Numbered from the stretch's first letter, positions 36,462 to 46,493 are shown. The stretch: 64,000 bases of DNA from Hyphomicrobiales bacterium (GCA_003963455.1 RXJA01000058.1:47946-111945); one strand, 5' to 3'. The notes: generated by a model not told the origin, from the letters alone. Numbers and translations: made by a program.

Positions 36462-38429
36462 TCACGAAACACTCGGCCCGCTCCTTTGCCGACCGATGGT
36501 CCAAGAAATCCCCTCCCTGCCCACGACTCCGGAGACCTCCTTTCCGACATGTCGGTCAAGCACTGGCCGCCACGGCACGAGAGTGAACTCACGCGATTTC
36601 TCAATGACGGCGTATTTCCCGCTGGCGAGTTCGACCGATCGGACCATCTTTCCTTCCAGCCGACCCCCAGGCTTTGCTTCGAAATAGGCGAGCCCAAGCT
36701 CCTCCGAGAGCTGGCCGGCAATCCGGTTCAACTCCCGCTGACGCAGGATGGAAATCATGCCAGCGCGATAGACGACCCGGTCCTGCTCCTCATGCGCGAG
36801 TCCTTGCGCAATGAGCCACTGCTGCCGTCGGGTTTGCGCTTCCCGCACCTCGCGGCCAAAGCCTGCGTCGCGCAAGGCCGTCGGTTGATTGGAAACCAGC
36901 TCCCGGTCCAGCCAGGTGGCGCCGTCGAAACCGACCTGCTTCTCCAGGGGAATTGGCGACAGCTTGTCGAGGACAACGGGCTCGGCCCTCGCCCGCTGAC
37001 GCTCATAGTGCGCAACCCGCTCCAGATGGTCTGGCGCAATGATCCAGGTGCCGTCCGGCTCCCGCTCGACGCCGCCCGTTGCGCGTCGGATCGCCTCCAG
37101 CCGCCGGACATGGGTTTCAGCAAAGCGTTCGGTAGCGGAAGTGTCCTGCCTCAGATGAATATCGACATTGTAGCGCCCGGCATTGGCCGCGGAGATGTCG
37201 GCGACAGTGCGGTCGATCTGCCTGGGTTCCGTGCTCCGCGGCGTGACACGGACGATACAGCCGTCGGGCGTCGGTTCAGTGGCCTCGCCTTTGCCGATGT
37301 CAATGTAATGGCTTTTGCCGTCCACGCCGTCGACGATGAGATAGTGCCGGTCTTGGATTTCGTCTGCCAGCCCGCGCGCGACCACGCTGCCGACGACAGG
37401 CTCGGCATTCTGTCCTGCGTCGTGGACGAGCACGTCGGCGGCACTGCGCGCGAGTCCCTTGCTGGTCAGTTCGCGATGCATGGTCTTGATGATATCACCG
37501 CGCACGCCCAACCGACGCAACGTTGCTTCGAGTTCATCGTCCAGGCGCCAGCGGCCCGAGCCGATCTCCGCAGCAAGACCCATCCGCTCGAGCTTGCGCA
37601 GACGGCCCTGATGCAACGTCTGGCGAAACGCGTCGCGGGCATCTGCCGAGACAAACCCATCCTCGTCCCGCATACGTAGCAGCTGCCGGTCGATGCTGGT
37701 GAAGCGTTCCTGCTCCATCTCCCGACGCAGGCGCTGCTCGATCTCGCGATCGCTGCGGGGACCGAGGTCCAGACTCACGAGCTCGGACGCGCGCTCACGC
37801 AAACCAGAGGAGATGTAGTCCCGAGCGATGACGAGATTCTCGCCGCGGTCGTCCTTTCCCCGAACGATGATGTGCGTATGCGGATGGCCCGTATTGAAAT
37901 GATCGACGGCAACCCAATCGAGCCTGGTGCCGAGGTCCTCTTCCATCTGCGCCATGAGGCGCCGGGTCAGTGGCTTGAGGTCGTCATACTCGATGCCGTC
38001 TTCGGCGGCGACGATGAAACGGAACTGATGCCGATCGCCATCGGCACGATCGATGAACGCCTTGCCATCGACGCGGTCACTGTCGGCGCCGTAGAGGTCG
38101 CCGGGCTCACCTTGCCGAGTGACGCCATCGCGCTGGAGATAGCGCAGGTGCGCACGCGCTCCGTCGACACCCTTGCCCGCCAGCTTGACCACTCGCGCCT
38201 TGACCACAACCCGTCGCTGTCGGAAGGCGGCGTAGCGATCGCGTGATTTCAGCAGGGCGGCCGCAGCCCCGCCGCGCCCCATGCGGCTGCCGGTGAAGCG
38301 GCCGCCACGCGCGGCCTTGCCGCCGGCGCGGTTGATCGCGACGCGGAGCTGACCGGCATAGCGTTTGCCGTCCTTCGAGCCGCGCGACCCAATTTTGCCG
38401 AGCCTCGGCCTGAATTCGTCATCCTGCAT
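36462..38429 (-). CDS. DUF3363/RlxS-type relaxase (VirD2-like)
   Basis: ATG 38429: MQDDEFRPRLGKIGSRG...; DHFNTGHPHTHIIVRGKDDRGENLVIARDYISSGLRERASELVSLDLGPRSDREI. Confidence 0.9.
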   Translation of the reverse strand: MQDDEFRPRLGKIGSRGSKDGKRYAGQLRVAINRAGGKAARGGRFTGSRMGRGGAAAALLKSRDRYAAFRQRRVVVKARVVKLAGKGVDGARAHLRYLQRDGVTRQGEPGDLYGADSDRVDGKAFIDRADGDRHQFRFIVAAEDGIEYDDLKPLTRRLMAQMEEDLGTRLDWVAVDHFNTGHPHTHIIVRGKDDRGENLVIARDYISSGLRERASELVSLDLGPRSDREIEQRLRREMEQERFTSIDRQLLRMRDEDGFVSADARDAFRQTLHQGRLRKLERMGLAAEIGSGRWRLDDELEATLRRLGVRGDIIKTMHRELTSKGLARSAADVLVHDAGQNAEPVVGSVVARGLADEIQDRHYLIVDGVDGKSHYIDIGKGEATEPTPDGCIVRVTPRSTEPRQIDRTVADISAANAGRYNVDIHLRQDTSATERFAETHVRRLEAIRRATGGVEREPDGTWIIAPDHLERVAHYERQRARAEPVVLDKLSPIPLEKQVGFDGATWLDRELVSNQPTALRDAGFGREVREAQTRRQQWLIAQGLAHEEQDRVVYRAGMISILRQRELNRIAGQLSEELGLAYFEAKPGGRLEGKMVRSVELASGKYAVIEKSREFTLVPWRPVLDRHVGKEVSGVVGREGISWTIGRQRSGPSVS

Positions 38430-38639
38430 CAGAGCCTCTTGCCGGTACCAAGCCAAATCAACGGCTTGCGTGAGATAACCTCCAGCCGCTCGAGGGAGCC
38501 TCCTTGGAAAACGATGTGCAGACAAGGACTTAGCCGCCTCCCGGAGGCGGTGCCTTTATCTTGCCTTCGCCAACCCGGCCCTCCGCCCCGCCCCGGTTCA
38601 CACTTCCGCCCCCGCCCCAGTCCAAACGAACGCATGCCC

Positions 38640-39326
38640 TCACCGACCGTCCGGCCGCGACGATCCCGCCGGCCGAGGCCCGAGCGGCACCAGAATTCCG
38701 CCACTCGAACCGCTCCAGGGAACGCCATCTTTCAGGAAAAACAGCTCGCGCCCGGAGGAAACTTCCGGCGCCTTCGGCGGACGGGATTTGCCTTTGAACG
38801 CCTCCATGTCGCCGGCGGAAACACCTGCCGCCTCGAGCTGCTCGAGATACAAAACCGTTTCTCTCGGCAGCGGTCTTCCACGCTGCAAATGCGCCTCATA
38901 GCGATCCGGTCCGGCGTTGTAGGCCGCGAACAGGCCGGGGAAGCCGAAGCGATCGAACATGGCGCGCAGATAGGCGGTCCCGGCCAGAATGTTGTCGCGC
39001 GGATCGGCCGGATCGGCCCCGAGACCATGCTCGACGCGCAGCTCCTTATAGGTCCCGGGCATCACCTGCATCACACCGATTGCGCCGGCGCGCGATATGA
39101 TCGGCCGCCCGTCGAGCATGGTTTGCCCACCGCTTTCCGCGTCCATGACGGCGTAGATCCAGCTTTCGGGAACACGGAAACGTTGGCCTGCTTCCGATAC
39201 GAAGCGCTGCCATCGTTCAAGCCGCGGACCTTGGGAGATGACGGCCTGCGGCGCGCCGGTCGCGGCGGAACAGGCGCATGGCGCGGCAGCGATCATGCCA
39301 AGCGCCAGGAGGGTCACTCGGTCCAT
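38640..39326 (-). CDS. Lytic transglycosylase (conjugation-associated)
   Basis: MDRVTLLALGMIAAAPCACS...SWIYAVMDAESGGQTMLDGRPIISRAGAIGVMQVMPGTYKELR...AYNAGPDRYE. Confidence 0.9.
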   Translation of the reverse strand: MDRVTLLALGMIAAAPCACSAATGAPQAVISQGPRLERWQRFVSEAGQRFRVPESWIYAVMDAESGGQTMLDGRPIISRAGAIGVMQVMPGTYKELRVEHGLGADPADPRDNILAGTAYLRAMFDRFGFPGLFAAYNAGPDRYEAHLQRGRPLPRETVLYLEQLEAAGVSAGDMEAFKGKSRPPKAPEVSSGRELFFLKDGVPWSGSSGGILVPLGPRPAGSSRPDGR

Positions 39327-39862
39327 AGCGGCACGAGCCTCCCGACGATGTTTTCGGCCGGCACCGGCCCGAAATACCGGCTGTCGAAGGAATCGGGAGC
39401 CGCGCCGTTGATCAGGAAAACCTTGTCGCTGGCAAGCGGCCGGCATTCGTTCCACCACGGCAACCGGCGGCCCTTGCTGTCAGTCTTGAGGCGGCGCGCG
39501 GCGATCTTGCCGCCGATGATGATCGCATCATTGAAGGCGCAGACATGCTCGCCCGGGAGTGCCGCGACGCGCTTCACCAGCGGCACGCCGCGCGGCAGAT
39601 AGCCGCGCTGGTCGGCGAGCTGGCCAATCATTTTCGGCATGCGCACAAGCACGAAATCGCCGGTGCGCGCCGCGCCCCGGCCGAGGCGATAGAGTCCAAC
39701 CGGCGCGCTTGCCGAGGCATTCCAGACCAGCAACGGGACCGGTTTGGCGAAGGCGGTGATCAAGATCAGGCCAAGGCCGATGCTCGCGGCGGCAAGCATC
39801 TTGCGCGCGCGAACGCGCCGCAAGCCGCCGCCGATCAGGTGCAGGGAAGGCCGCGCCATCAT
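39314..39862 (-). CDS. traF: S26 family signal peptidase (TraF-like conjugal transfer protease)
   Basis: 182 aa; WNASASAPVGLYRL, LVKRVAALPGEHVC, VFLINGAAPDSFDSRYFGPVPAENIVGRLVPLW. Confidence 0.85.
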   Translation of the reverse strand: MMARPSLHLIGGGLRRVRARKMLAAASIGLGLILITAFAKPVPLLVWNASASAPVGLYRLGRGAARTGDFVLVRMPKMIGQLADQRGYLPRGVPLVKRVAALPGEHVCAFNDAIIIGGKIAARRLKTDSKGRRLPWWNECRPLASDKVFLINGAAPDSFDSRYFGPVPAENIVGRLVPLWTE

Positions 39863-40104
39863 GACCGGCCTGCGCGATTTTCATTGGAGTCGGAGGCTGG
39901 CGGCCGGCCTTTCGACCAGGAGTCGAGCTCGTCGATGTGATAGCGGACGAAGCGGCCGTGCTTGCGAAATTGCGGGCCGTGGCCCGCAAGCCGCATCTTC
40001 TCCAAAGTCCGCTGGGACAGGCCGACATAGAAGGCGGCCTGCGCGGTGTTGAGAAACGGACTGCCCTTCTTGGCGCGGGCGGCGCGCTCGTTTTCGTCGT
40101 CCAT
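39859..40104 (-). CDS. Helix-turn-helix DNA-binding protein (AlpA/excisionase-like)
   Basis: AKKGSPFLNTAQAAFYVGLSQRTLEKMRLAGHGPQFRKHGRFVRYHIDELDSWSKGRP. Confidence 0.85.
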   Translation of the reverse strand: MDDENERAARAKKGSPFLNTAQAAFYVGLSQRTLEKMRLAGHGPQFRKHGRFVRYHIDELDSWSKGRPPASDSNENRAGRS

Positions 40105-40274
40105 GATGATCCTCGTTTCGCGTGATGAAAAACGGAAGCGAGGATCGGCGAAGGGGAGCGTCTGAGGGACGGGCGAAGAGTGGGCCGGGAGTTTTCGCCG
40201 CCCTCCGGCCGCGCCTTGTTCGGGATCGAAGAGCCCCCGCGCCGGTGGCGCGGGGACTTCGGGAGCTGGGGCCG

Positions 40275-40598
40275 TCAGTCGGCCGGGTTCCAGATGATGG
40301 CGTAGGTTTCGTCGTCATCCTGGCCGGCGGCGCGGCCGAGATTGGCGTAGAGTTTTCTCGGGCCGAACTCCGGGGCTGCGATCGACAGGCTCACATAGTC
40401 CTTGCCGGAAGCCTCGCCGGTCCTGATCCAGCCGGCGCCGACCTCGACGCCCTGCGTCAGCACCCGGAAGTCGGGATGGGTGTCGGCGCTCTTGGCCTGA
40501 TTGGGCACGATGGCGATGTCGGCGCGGACGCTGAGCGTCTTGAGCTGGCCCTTGTAGCCGCCGTTCTCCTGCCTGGTGACGTATCCGATCGCGGTCAT
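40275..40598 (-). CDS. DUF736 family protein
   Basis: MTAIGYVTRQENGGYKGQLKTLSVRADIAIVPNQAKSADTHPDFRVLTQGVEVGAGWIRTGEASGKDYVSLSIAAPEFGPRKLYANLGRAAGQDDDETYAIIWNPAD. Confidence 0.9.
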   Translation of the reverse strand: MTAIGYVTRQENGGYKGQLKTLSVRADIAIVPNQAKSADTHPDFRVLTQGVEVGAGWIRTGEASGKDYVSLSIAAPEFGPRKLYANLGRAAGQDDDETYAIIWNPAD

Positions 40599-41135
40599 TT
40601 GAAGTCTCCTTTTGCTTGTCGCCCGGGGACCATTCCCCCTGCGATGGCCGACCGTGATGGGCGCGTCCGGGCCGCGCGAACCCAACGGGCCGCAGCGACA
40701 GCGGAGGACCCGAGCGGGCAGCTTATTTGCAGCGAAGCGGGCGCGAGGAGCCGCCGCAGGCGGCGGGGAAAAAAGCTGATGGCCGAGGGTTTCGGGCGGG
40801 CCGGATCCGCCCATAGGTCATCAAGCCAGCGGCAGGGGAATGGTCCTGGGTGCCAGGCATTTGGAGACAGCCAGGCGCGGTCGCCCTGCCAGGCAGGGGT
40901 CAAGGCGGCGATGGGACAAGAGGCTTTGCGCCGTGCCGACGTTGCCATGGCGACCAGGCAGCAAGCGCCAGGTTGCCATCACCGGCCGGGTGTTTCGCGG
41001 AAACGATCGGCAGTGTGCCCGGCTGAGAAGGACCGGACGCCGCGCTGTCCGGAAGGCTTTTCCGGGCATGCGATGCGGCCCGGCAGACGGACGAGCGACG
41101 ACGTTCAATACCTCGCCGCCCGCCCATGCCAAAGA

Positions 41136-42866
41136 TCATTCAGACACGAACAGCATCTGCACCTTCGCCCACTGATCGGCGGTGCGGAAGCCGCCGCGTT
41201 CGGTGTAGCCCGACACCGGGAACGCCATCCAGCGGGGCAGCCAGCCATCGACTTGTTGGCGGCCGTTCTCGCCTGACAGGAAGTCGCGAATGATCTTCTT
41301 TTGCGTCTTCAGCTTCTCCGACGAGTTGCCCTCGGCGACATGCCTGCCGCCGATGTCGGCAAGCATTTCATTGGCGACTTGCCTGTCGCGCAACAGGTCG
41401 AAGAAGGCGTCGTCAGGCTGCCACAAGCCGCGCATGTCGAGGCCTAGATGGTTGCCGAGCGCCTCGACGATGGCACTGCCGGAGGTCAGCGTCTCGGCCA
41501 TGACCAGCGCGAGAATGCGCAAAACATCTTCGTCGGAAAGCGCCAGCAGACGGGCAAAGACGCTCGCCAGCGCGAAGTCGTCGCCGTTGCCGCCGGCGAC
41601 CGGACAATCCTCGTCAAGCGCGCCGAGCAAGGTCAAAACCGCGCGTTGCTTCCCGGCAAAGATCGCTTGCGCGTTGCAGGCGGCGATGCTGGCGGCGATC
41701 GCTTCATTGGCCGCCCGCTGCGGCTCGACGCGCACTGTCCACAGGCTCGAACCTACGATGGCGTGGGCTACCATCAGGCGCAATGCGGCACCCGGATGGT
41801 CGAGCAAGGCCGTGCGGACGGCCGCATGACGATGCAGGTCGACATAGTTCTGCATCGGTCCGCTGAGTTCCGGGCGCGACGGCTTTGCCGGCGTTTCGGC
41901 GCCCTCGCCGGCCTCGCCTGCCGTGCGGGCGCGCCGCGCTTCCTTGCGCGAGAGATAGCCCTCGTGAGCTTCGACCTCGCCGCGCTGCGAGATGGTGACG
42001 AAGACCTTGCCGCCTTTCTTCCTCGGTGTCTTTTCGTAGTCCCATGCATGGAAATACTGGCCGGGTTCGAGCAGGATGACATCCGCCCAGCCGGCCCCAA
42101 GCCAGGCCTCGCGCCTGGCGGCAATCGCCTCGTTCTGCTTTTGCCAGAAGAGATCGGCATCGGCGAAATAGCTGTCCTCGCCGAACAGGTCCGACACGAT
42201 CAGGCCGGGATAGTCCTCGATGGGGAAGAGCGCCACCTTGGTCGAGATCGACTGGCCGCCGAACAGCCATTGCTTCAATTGCCAGCCGCGCGGCGCTCGG
42301 CTGTCTGGATCGGCAAAGAGCGCCAGCCAGTCCTTCTGCTGCGCCTTGGAGGCCATGGTCAGATGCCGCACCGTCTCGGTGTCGATCTCCTCGCGGCGAT
42401 AGGCTTCGCGGATTTTGGGCAACAGATCGCCGAGCGCCAGAATGCGCTTCACCTGCGGCTCGGTGAGCCCGAAGGTGGCGGCGATGTCCGCAATGGCCCT
42501 CCCCTCCTTGATCAGGCGCGTAAAAGTCTCCCATTGCGAGACTTCGTCGGGGTCGAGACGGGCGATGTTCTCGATCAATGACGCTTCCAGCGCATCGGCG
42601 TCGTCGCCGTCCTCCATGATGGCGCAAGGCAGCGGCTCGGCCTCGCCGCGCTCGTCGGCGACCGTCCTGGCGGCGAAATAGCGCCGCCGCCCGGCGACGA
42701 TCTCGAACGTGTCGGGCGAGCCGTTGGGCCGGATCAGCAGCGGCACCAGGACGCCGCGCGCCCTGACCGACGGCAGGATGTCGGAAATGTCGGGCGCGCG
42801 CCTGGAATGGCGCATGTTGATCGCGGACACGCTCAACCGGTCGATGGAAACATGGGCAAGCTGCAT
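41136..42866 (-). CDS. ParB/RepB/Spo0J-family partition/nuclease protein
   Basis: 576 aa; LVPLLIRPNGSPDTFEIVAGRRRYFAARTVADE, ALEASLIENIARLDPDEVSQWETFTRLIKEG, FGLTEPQVKRILALGDLLPKIREAY. Confidence 0.9.
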   Translation of the reverse strand: MQLAHVSIDRLSVSAINMRHSRRAPDISDILPSVRARGVLVPLLIRPNGSPDTFEIVAGRRRYFAARTVADERGEAEPLPCAIMEDGDDADALEASLIENIARLDPDEVSQWETFTRLIKEGRAIADIAATFGLTEPQVKRILALGDLLPKIREAYRREEIDTETVRHLTMASKAQQKDWLALFADPDSRAPRGWQLKQWLFGGQSISTKVALFPIEDYPGLIVSDLFGEDSYFADADLFWQKQNEAIAARREAWLGAGWADVILLEPGQYFHAWDYEKTPRKKGGKVFVTISQRGEVEAHEGYLSRKEARRARTAGEAGEGAETPAKPSRPELSGPMQNYVDLHRHAAVRTALLDHPGAALRLMVAHAIVGSSLWTVRVEPQRAANEAIAASIAACNAQAIFAGKQRAVLTLLGALDEDCPVAGGNGDDFALASVFARLLALSDEDVLRILALVMAETLTSGSAIVEALGNHLGLDMRGLWQPDDAFFDLLRDRQVANEMLADIGGRHVAEGNSSEKLKTQKKIIRDFLSGENGRQQVDGWLPRWMAFPVSGYTERGGFRTADQWAKVQMLFVSE

Positions 42867-42955
42867 GGTCTTTCTCCTTTGTCTGGGCTGAAAAGCCCCG
42901 TCGCGAGGCCGAAGGCCGAGCGGCGGCGCGGGTGGTGTGCGCTAACTGGCGCGGG

Positions 42956-43363
42956 TCATTCCGCCCGTTCAGGCGGAAGCTCGGGTGTTCGGGCTGAAAG
43001 GACTGCGGCGGCCTGCCGCAAAAGCCGCTCGGCCTCGGTGATGAAGCCGGCGCGACGCGCCGCCTCGGCGTAGACCGAGAGCGGAAACCGCGCGGCGAAA
43101 GCGAGATCGCGCTCGATGCCGATGCCGATCGGTCCCTTGATCGCTTGCAGCTCGGCAAGGCTGACGCTGCCGAGTTCGGGGAAGCCGAAACCGAGATCGC
43201 AAAGGCCGAACAACGTGTCGCCGTCGGCGTCGAGCTCGGTCAGAAGCCACATTGCTGCTCCAACCGGATTGAACAGTTTGACGACCGGAACATGGTCGGT
43301 TTCGGTCTCGGCCGCGCCGTTGGCGAGCAGCCGGGCACGCAATTCGTCGGTGATCAGGATCAT
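42956..43363 (-). CDS. DUF2958 domain-containing protein
   Basis: MILITDELRARLLANGAAETETDHVPVVKLFNPVGAAMWLLTELDADGDTLFGLCDLGFGFPELGSVSLAELQAIKGPIGIGIERDLAF. Confidence 0.9.
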   Translation of the reverse strand: MILITDELRARLLANGAAETETDHVPVVKLFNPVGAAMWLLTELDADGDTLFGLCDLGFGFPELGSVSLAELQAIKGPIGIGIERDLAFAARFPLSVYAEAARRAGFITEAERLLRQAAAVLSARTPELPPERAE

Positions 43364-43422
43364 CACAAAGCTCCTTGTCAGAACAGGTCGAGTTGATTGC
43401 GGGCGTTCGGCGGGAGAAAGAT

Positions 43423-43662
43423 TCACTGGATCTTTCTCTGATCCGCCTCACCATCGAAGAGGCCGATATCGAGCGGCTTCTGCGCTGCGCGCGGACGCAT
43501 CGGTGCGTCCATCGGCAGCGACAGCCGGTCACGCGTGGTGACCCGCCTTCGCGAAGCCCGCTTCGGCGGGCGAAGGAAGGTCGGCCGGACACCGGGAACG
43601 AGCGTCTGCTCGCCTTGCGGCGTCGGCTCGCTTTGCGGCGGAAAGGGATCGCGCGTGCTCAT
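43423..43662 (-). CDS. Small hypothetical protein of ICE module
   Basis: 79 aa between DUF2958 and ArdC genes, 4-nt overlap with the ArdC ORF. Confidence 0.5.
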   Translation of the reverse strand: MSTRDPFPPQSEPTPQGEQTLVPGVRPTFLRPPKRASRRRVTTRDRLSLPMDAPMRPRAAQKPLDIGLFDGEADQRKIQ

Positions 43663-44621
43663 GCCGCGATCTCCCTTTGCGCCTCACCTTCCACATCGGC
43701 GTTGAAGGCGAGAAGAAAATCGGCGGCTTTCGAGGCAAGGCTTGCGGCACGAAAAATCGCGCGGTTGTCCTCGCGCAAAACCTCCAGCCAAGAGGCGATG
43801 TAGTCGGCGTGGCGCACGGTCGGCTCGATGCCGAGGGTGGAGCAGGTGAAGGCTGCCGTGATCTCGGCAACCAGTTCCTCACGCGCGTAAGCCTTGGTTC
43901 CGAAGGTACCGGAGAAGTCGCGGGCAAGGCGGGTCGGATGCCCGGTCCAGTGGCCAAGCTCGTGGAAGCAGGTGCGGTAATAGTTGATCTGTTCGAAGAA
44001 TGCCGGTTGCGGTGGCAGCTGAACGAAATCGGCGGACGGCATGTAAAAGGCGCGGTCGCCGCCGATGCGGATATCAGCGCCGGTTGCCCTGACCAGCGCC
44101 TCGGCCCGCGGGACAATCTGGCGCTGGGGCAACGGCTCGGCGTAGGCGTAAAAGTGTTCGGGCAGGCCCTCGCATTGCGCGACATTGAAGACGGTGAAGC
44201 GCTTGAGGAACGGCACCGCATGCGGCTCGTCGTCCTCTTGTCTGGCGCGTTCCTTCTCGTTCTTCGGGATGAAGCGGTCGGCGTGAACGATGGTCGTGCC
44301 GTGCTCGCCTTTGCGGACATTGCCGCCGAGCGAAAGCGCCTGCCGGAAGGTGAGCCAGTCCTGGCCCGGGTAACCGTGCTCGATGACCGCGCCCCACAGG
44401 ATCAGGATGTTGATGCCGGAATAGCCGCGCCCGGTGGCAGCATTCCTTGGCAGCCCAAGGCTTGCCTTGGCCGCGCCCCAAGGCTTGACCCAAGGTACGC
44501 GGCCCCGCTCCAGATCGGCGATGATGCGGTCCGTAATCTCCGAATAGAGGCTCGTTCGCCGCGATTCGCTCCTCTTGCCGCCAACGTCTCCGCTAGCGCT
44601 GCGTTTGCCGGTCTTGCGCAT
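43659..44621 (-). CDS. ardC: ArdC-like antirestriction protein (ssDNA-binding N-terminus, zincin-like C-terminus)
   Basis: MRKTGKRSASGDVGG...LYSEITDRIIADLERGRVPWVKPW; FHELGHWTGHPTRLARDF HExxH-type motif; YAREELVAEITAAF. Confidence 0.9.
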   Translation of the reverse strand: MRKTGKRSASGDVGGKRSESRRTSLYSEITDRIIADLERGRVPWVKPWGAAKASLGLPRNAATGRGYSGINILILWGAVIEHGYPGQDWLTFRQALSLGGNVRKGEHGTTIVHADRFIPKNEKERARQEDDEPHAVPFLKRFTVFNVAQCEGLPEHFYAYAEPLPQRQIVPRAEALVRATGADIRIGGDRAFYMPSADFVQLPPQPAFFEQINYYRTCFHELGHWTGHPTRLARDFSGTFGTKAYAREELVAEITAAFTCSTLGIEPTVRHADYIASWLEVLREDNRAIFRAASLASKAADFLLAFNADVEGEAQREIAA

Positions 44622-45215
44622 GATCTTGTTCTCCGCTCGCCAATCCCGCCGCGCCCTCCCCGCAAGCGGGGTGGGCGGCGAAAACGACCGGAAAGGCCCA
44701 CCGTCAGAGGTGGCCTGCATCCGCAGGACCGGAACGCCAGTGGAGGACCCTGAGCGGACGCGAAGGGTTGCGGGCCGCCGCGGTGGGCCTAGAAGGGAGA
44801 GCCGCCCACACCGCGCCGCCGGGAAGGCAAACAAAAAGGAACAGCGCCGCCCGCGAGGGCGGCGACCGTCACAGCCCGCCAGGGCTGCAGCGCCAGGGGG
44901 CGAAGCCGTATGCCGAGACCGCCTGAGCCTCGGCGAAGACGAGCGGGCTCGGTTCACGAGCACCCGGTGCGCGCAATCAGCGCGCAGGCGCCACTTTGCC
45001 GACGAAGTTCCCTGCGGTTATGCCGAAGCGGCCGGTGTAGTCGACGACATTTCCTTTAGGGACGGAAAGACTTCAAATCGCCGAAGCGGCACCTTCAGGC
45101 CCGCTAACGACTGCCCCGCGCGAATATCACGGAAACTAGGATTGGAGACTGCCGCACGGTGGTTCCGAGGCACGGGTCAGCCAACGCATCTGCACAGACG
45201 TCGCTTGGCCGCTGC

Positions 45216-45430
45216 TCAGCCGCGTTTTTGCACTTTGTCGATCAGTTGCGCTATTGCTTGGGCCGATACCGGCTTGCTGAAATGATAGCCCTGCATCTCG
45301 TCGCAATTGTTCTTGCGCAGGAATGCCACCTGATCGTCCGTCTCGACCCCCTCGGCGATGACCCTCAGATTGAGCTTTTGGCCGGGAGAGATCTCGGCGG
45401 CGGCGACGGCCTGATCGTTACCGTCACTCG
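45216..45430 (-). pseudogene. C-terminal fragment of EAL domain (c-di-GMP phosphodiesterase)
   Basis: KLNLRVIAEGVETDDQVAFLRKNNCDEMQGYHFSKPVSAQAIAQLIDKVQKRG*; no upstream EAL catalytic core. Confidence 0.75.
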
Positions 45431-45753
45431 CCACGACGCCTGGCGGCTTGGCACTTGAGCATGGCGGCGAGCTCGGCGGCAACCGTGATCACCGCCGCCT
45501 GAGCATCCATGACAAGCCTGGCGACGTCTCCGATGTTCGGGCGGCGTCCGGCGTTGATTGCGCGGGCCACAGAATTGAGATCGCCGGACATGGTGGAAAT
45601 ATCATCGCTGAGCAGACGAAAAATGGCGCCGTCGGCTTCGCTTAGGAAGGGATCGGCGCCCGCACCCTCGAGTGAGAGCAGCCGCAAGAAGCCAGACTTG
45701 GATGCGGGGCGGCGGCAAACGTTCCCGCCAAAATCGGCTGAATCTGACGAGGG
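45424..45753 (-). pseudogene. MobC/relaxosome-accessory-like fragment lacking N-terminus
   Basis: SGFLRLLSLEGAGADPFLSEADGAIFRLLSDDISTMSGDLNSVARAINAGRRPNIGDVARLVMDAQAAVITVAAELAAMLK; in-frame stop (TGA at 45754-45756) just upstream and no ATG in the open frame. Confidence 0.5.
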
Positions 45754-46434
45754 TCAGCCTTCCAGGCCGAGCCGCTTCATCACGGCAGTTGTCAGCCTTT
45801 CGCAGCGCCGACCGGCGAAGGGAAAGGCCTCGAGCAGCACTGGCCCGATTTGGTCATCCAGCGCCCTGCGCAGCAGCGCGCGGGCGCGGTGCAGTCTTGT
45901 CTTCACGGTTTGTGGCCGCACGCCGAGCAGTTCTGAAGTCTCTTCAATGCTCAGGCCCTCGATCACCCGGGCCACCAACACCATCCGGTAGACATCGGGA
46001 AGGCTGTCGGTTGCCCGTTCCACGAGTTCGAGGATCTGCCGTTGCGCCATGGTCCGCTCCGGATCGTCGCTGGGGTTGAGCGGGAACTGGATGATCTCGG
46101 CCTGCGGGTTCTCGGGCATCGCCACCGTTCGCCGTCTTTTGCGCAGGCGGCCGAGCGCTTCGTTGATGACGATGCGCGACAGCCATGTGCCGAGCGAGGC
46201 ATCGCCGCGAAAACTCTCGAGATGGGCGAAGGCCCTGACATAGGCCTCCTGGACGATGTCCTCGGCCTCGGCATCGTTGCGCACCACGCCGCGCGCGATG
46301 CGGTAAAGCCGCTGGTTGTGCGTCTTGATGACGGCGCGGAAGGCGGCGCCGTCGCGCGCCATGGCGCGCCGTGCCAATTCCAGGTCGCCAGAGGCAGCGA
46401 TGATTTCGGTCGCGTCTCGTTGAACGTACAACAT
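45754..46434 (-). CDS. ECF-type RNA polymerase sigma factor
   Basis: LYRIARGVVRNDAEAEDIVQEAYVRAFAHLESFRGDASLGTWLSRIVINEALGRLRKRRR; LPDVYRMVLVARVIEGLSIEETSELLGVRPQTVKTRLHRARALLR. Confidence 0.9.
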   Translation of the reverse strand: MLYVQRDATEIIAASGDLELARRAMARDGAAFRAVIKTHNQRLYRIARGVVRNDAEAEDIVQEAYVRAFAHLESFRGDASLGTWLSRIVINEALGRLRKRRRTVAMPENPQAEIIQFPLNPSDDPERTMAQRQILELVERATDSLPDVYRMVLVARVIEGLSIEETSELLGVRPQTVKTRLHRARALLRRALDDQIGPVLLEAFPFAGRRCERLTTAVMKRLGLEG

Positions 46435-46493
46435 CAGCAGTCTCCTTGCCCTTCAACAGATGCGTCTTGACAACAAGGGTTCCCGGAAATTCG

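Noticed and set aside
36417-37679. 420-aa plus-strand ORF
   Set aside because: Antisense to the DUF3363 relaxase, no recognisable domain.
41704-43158. 484-aa minus-strand ORF
   Set aside because: Alternate-frame overlap with the ParB gene; Arg/Ala-rich shadow translation.
43677-44753. 358-aa plus-strand ORF
   Set aside because: Antisense to ArdC; no domain features.
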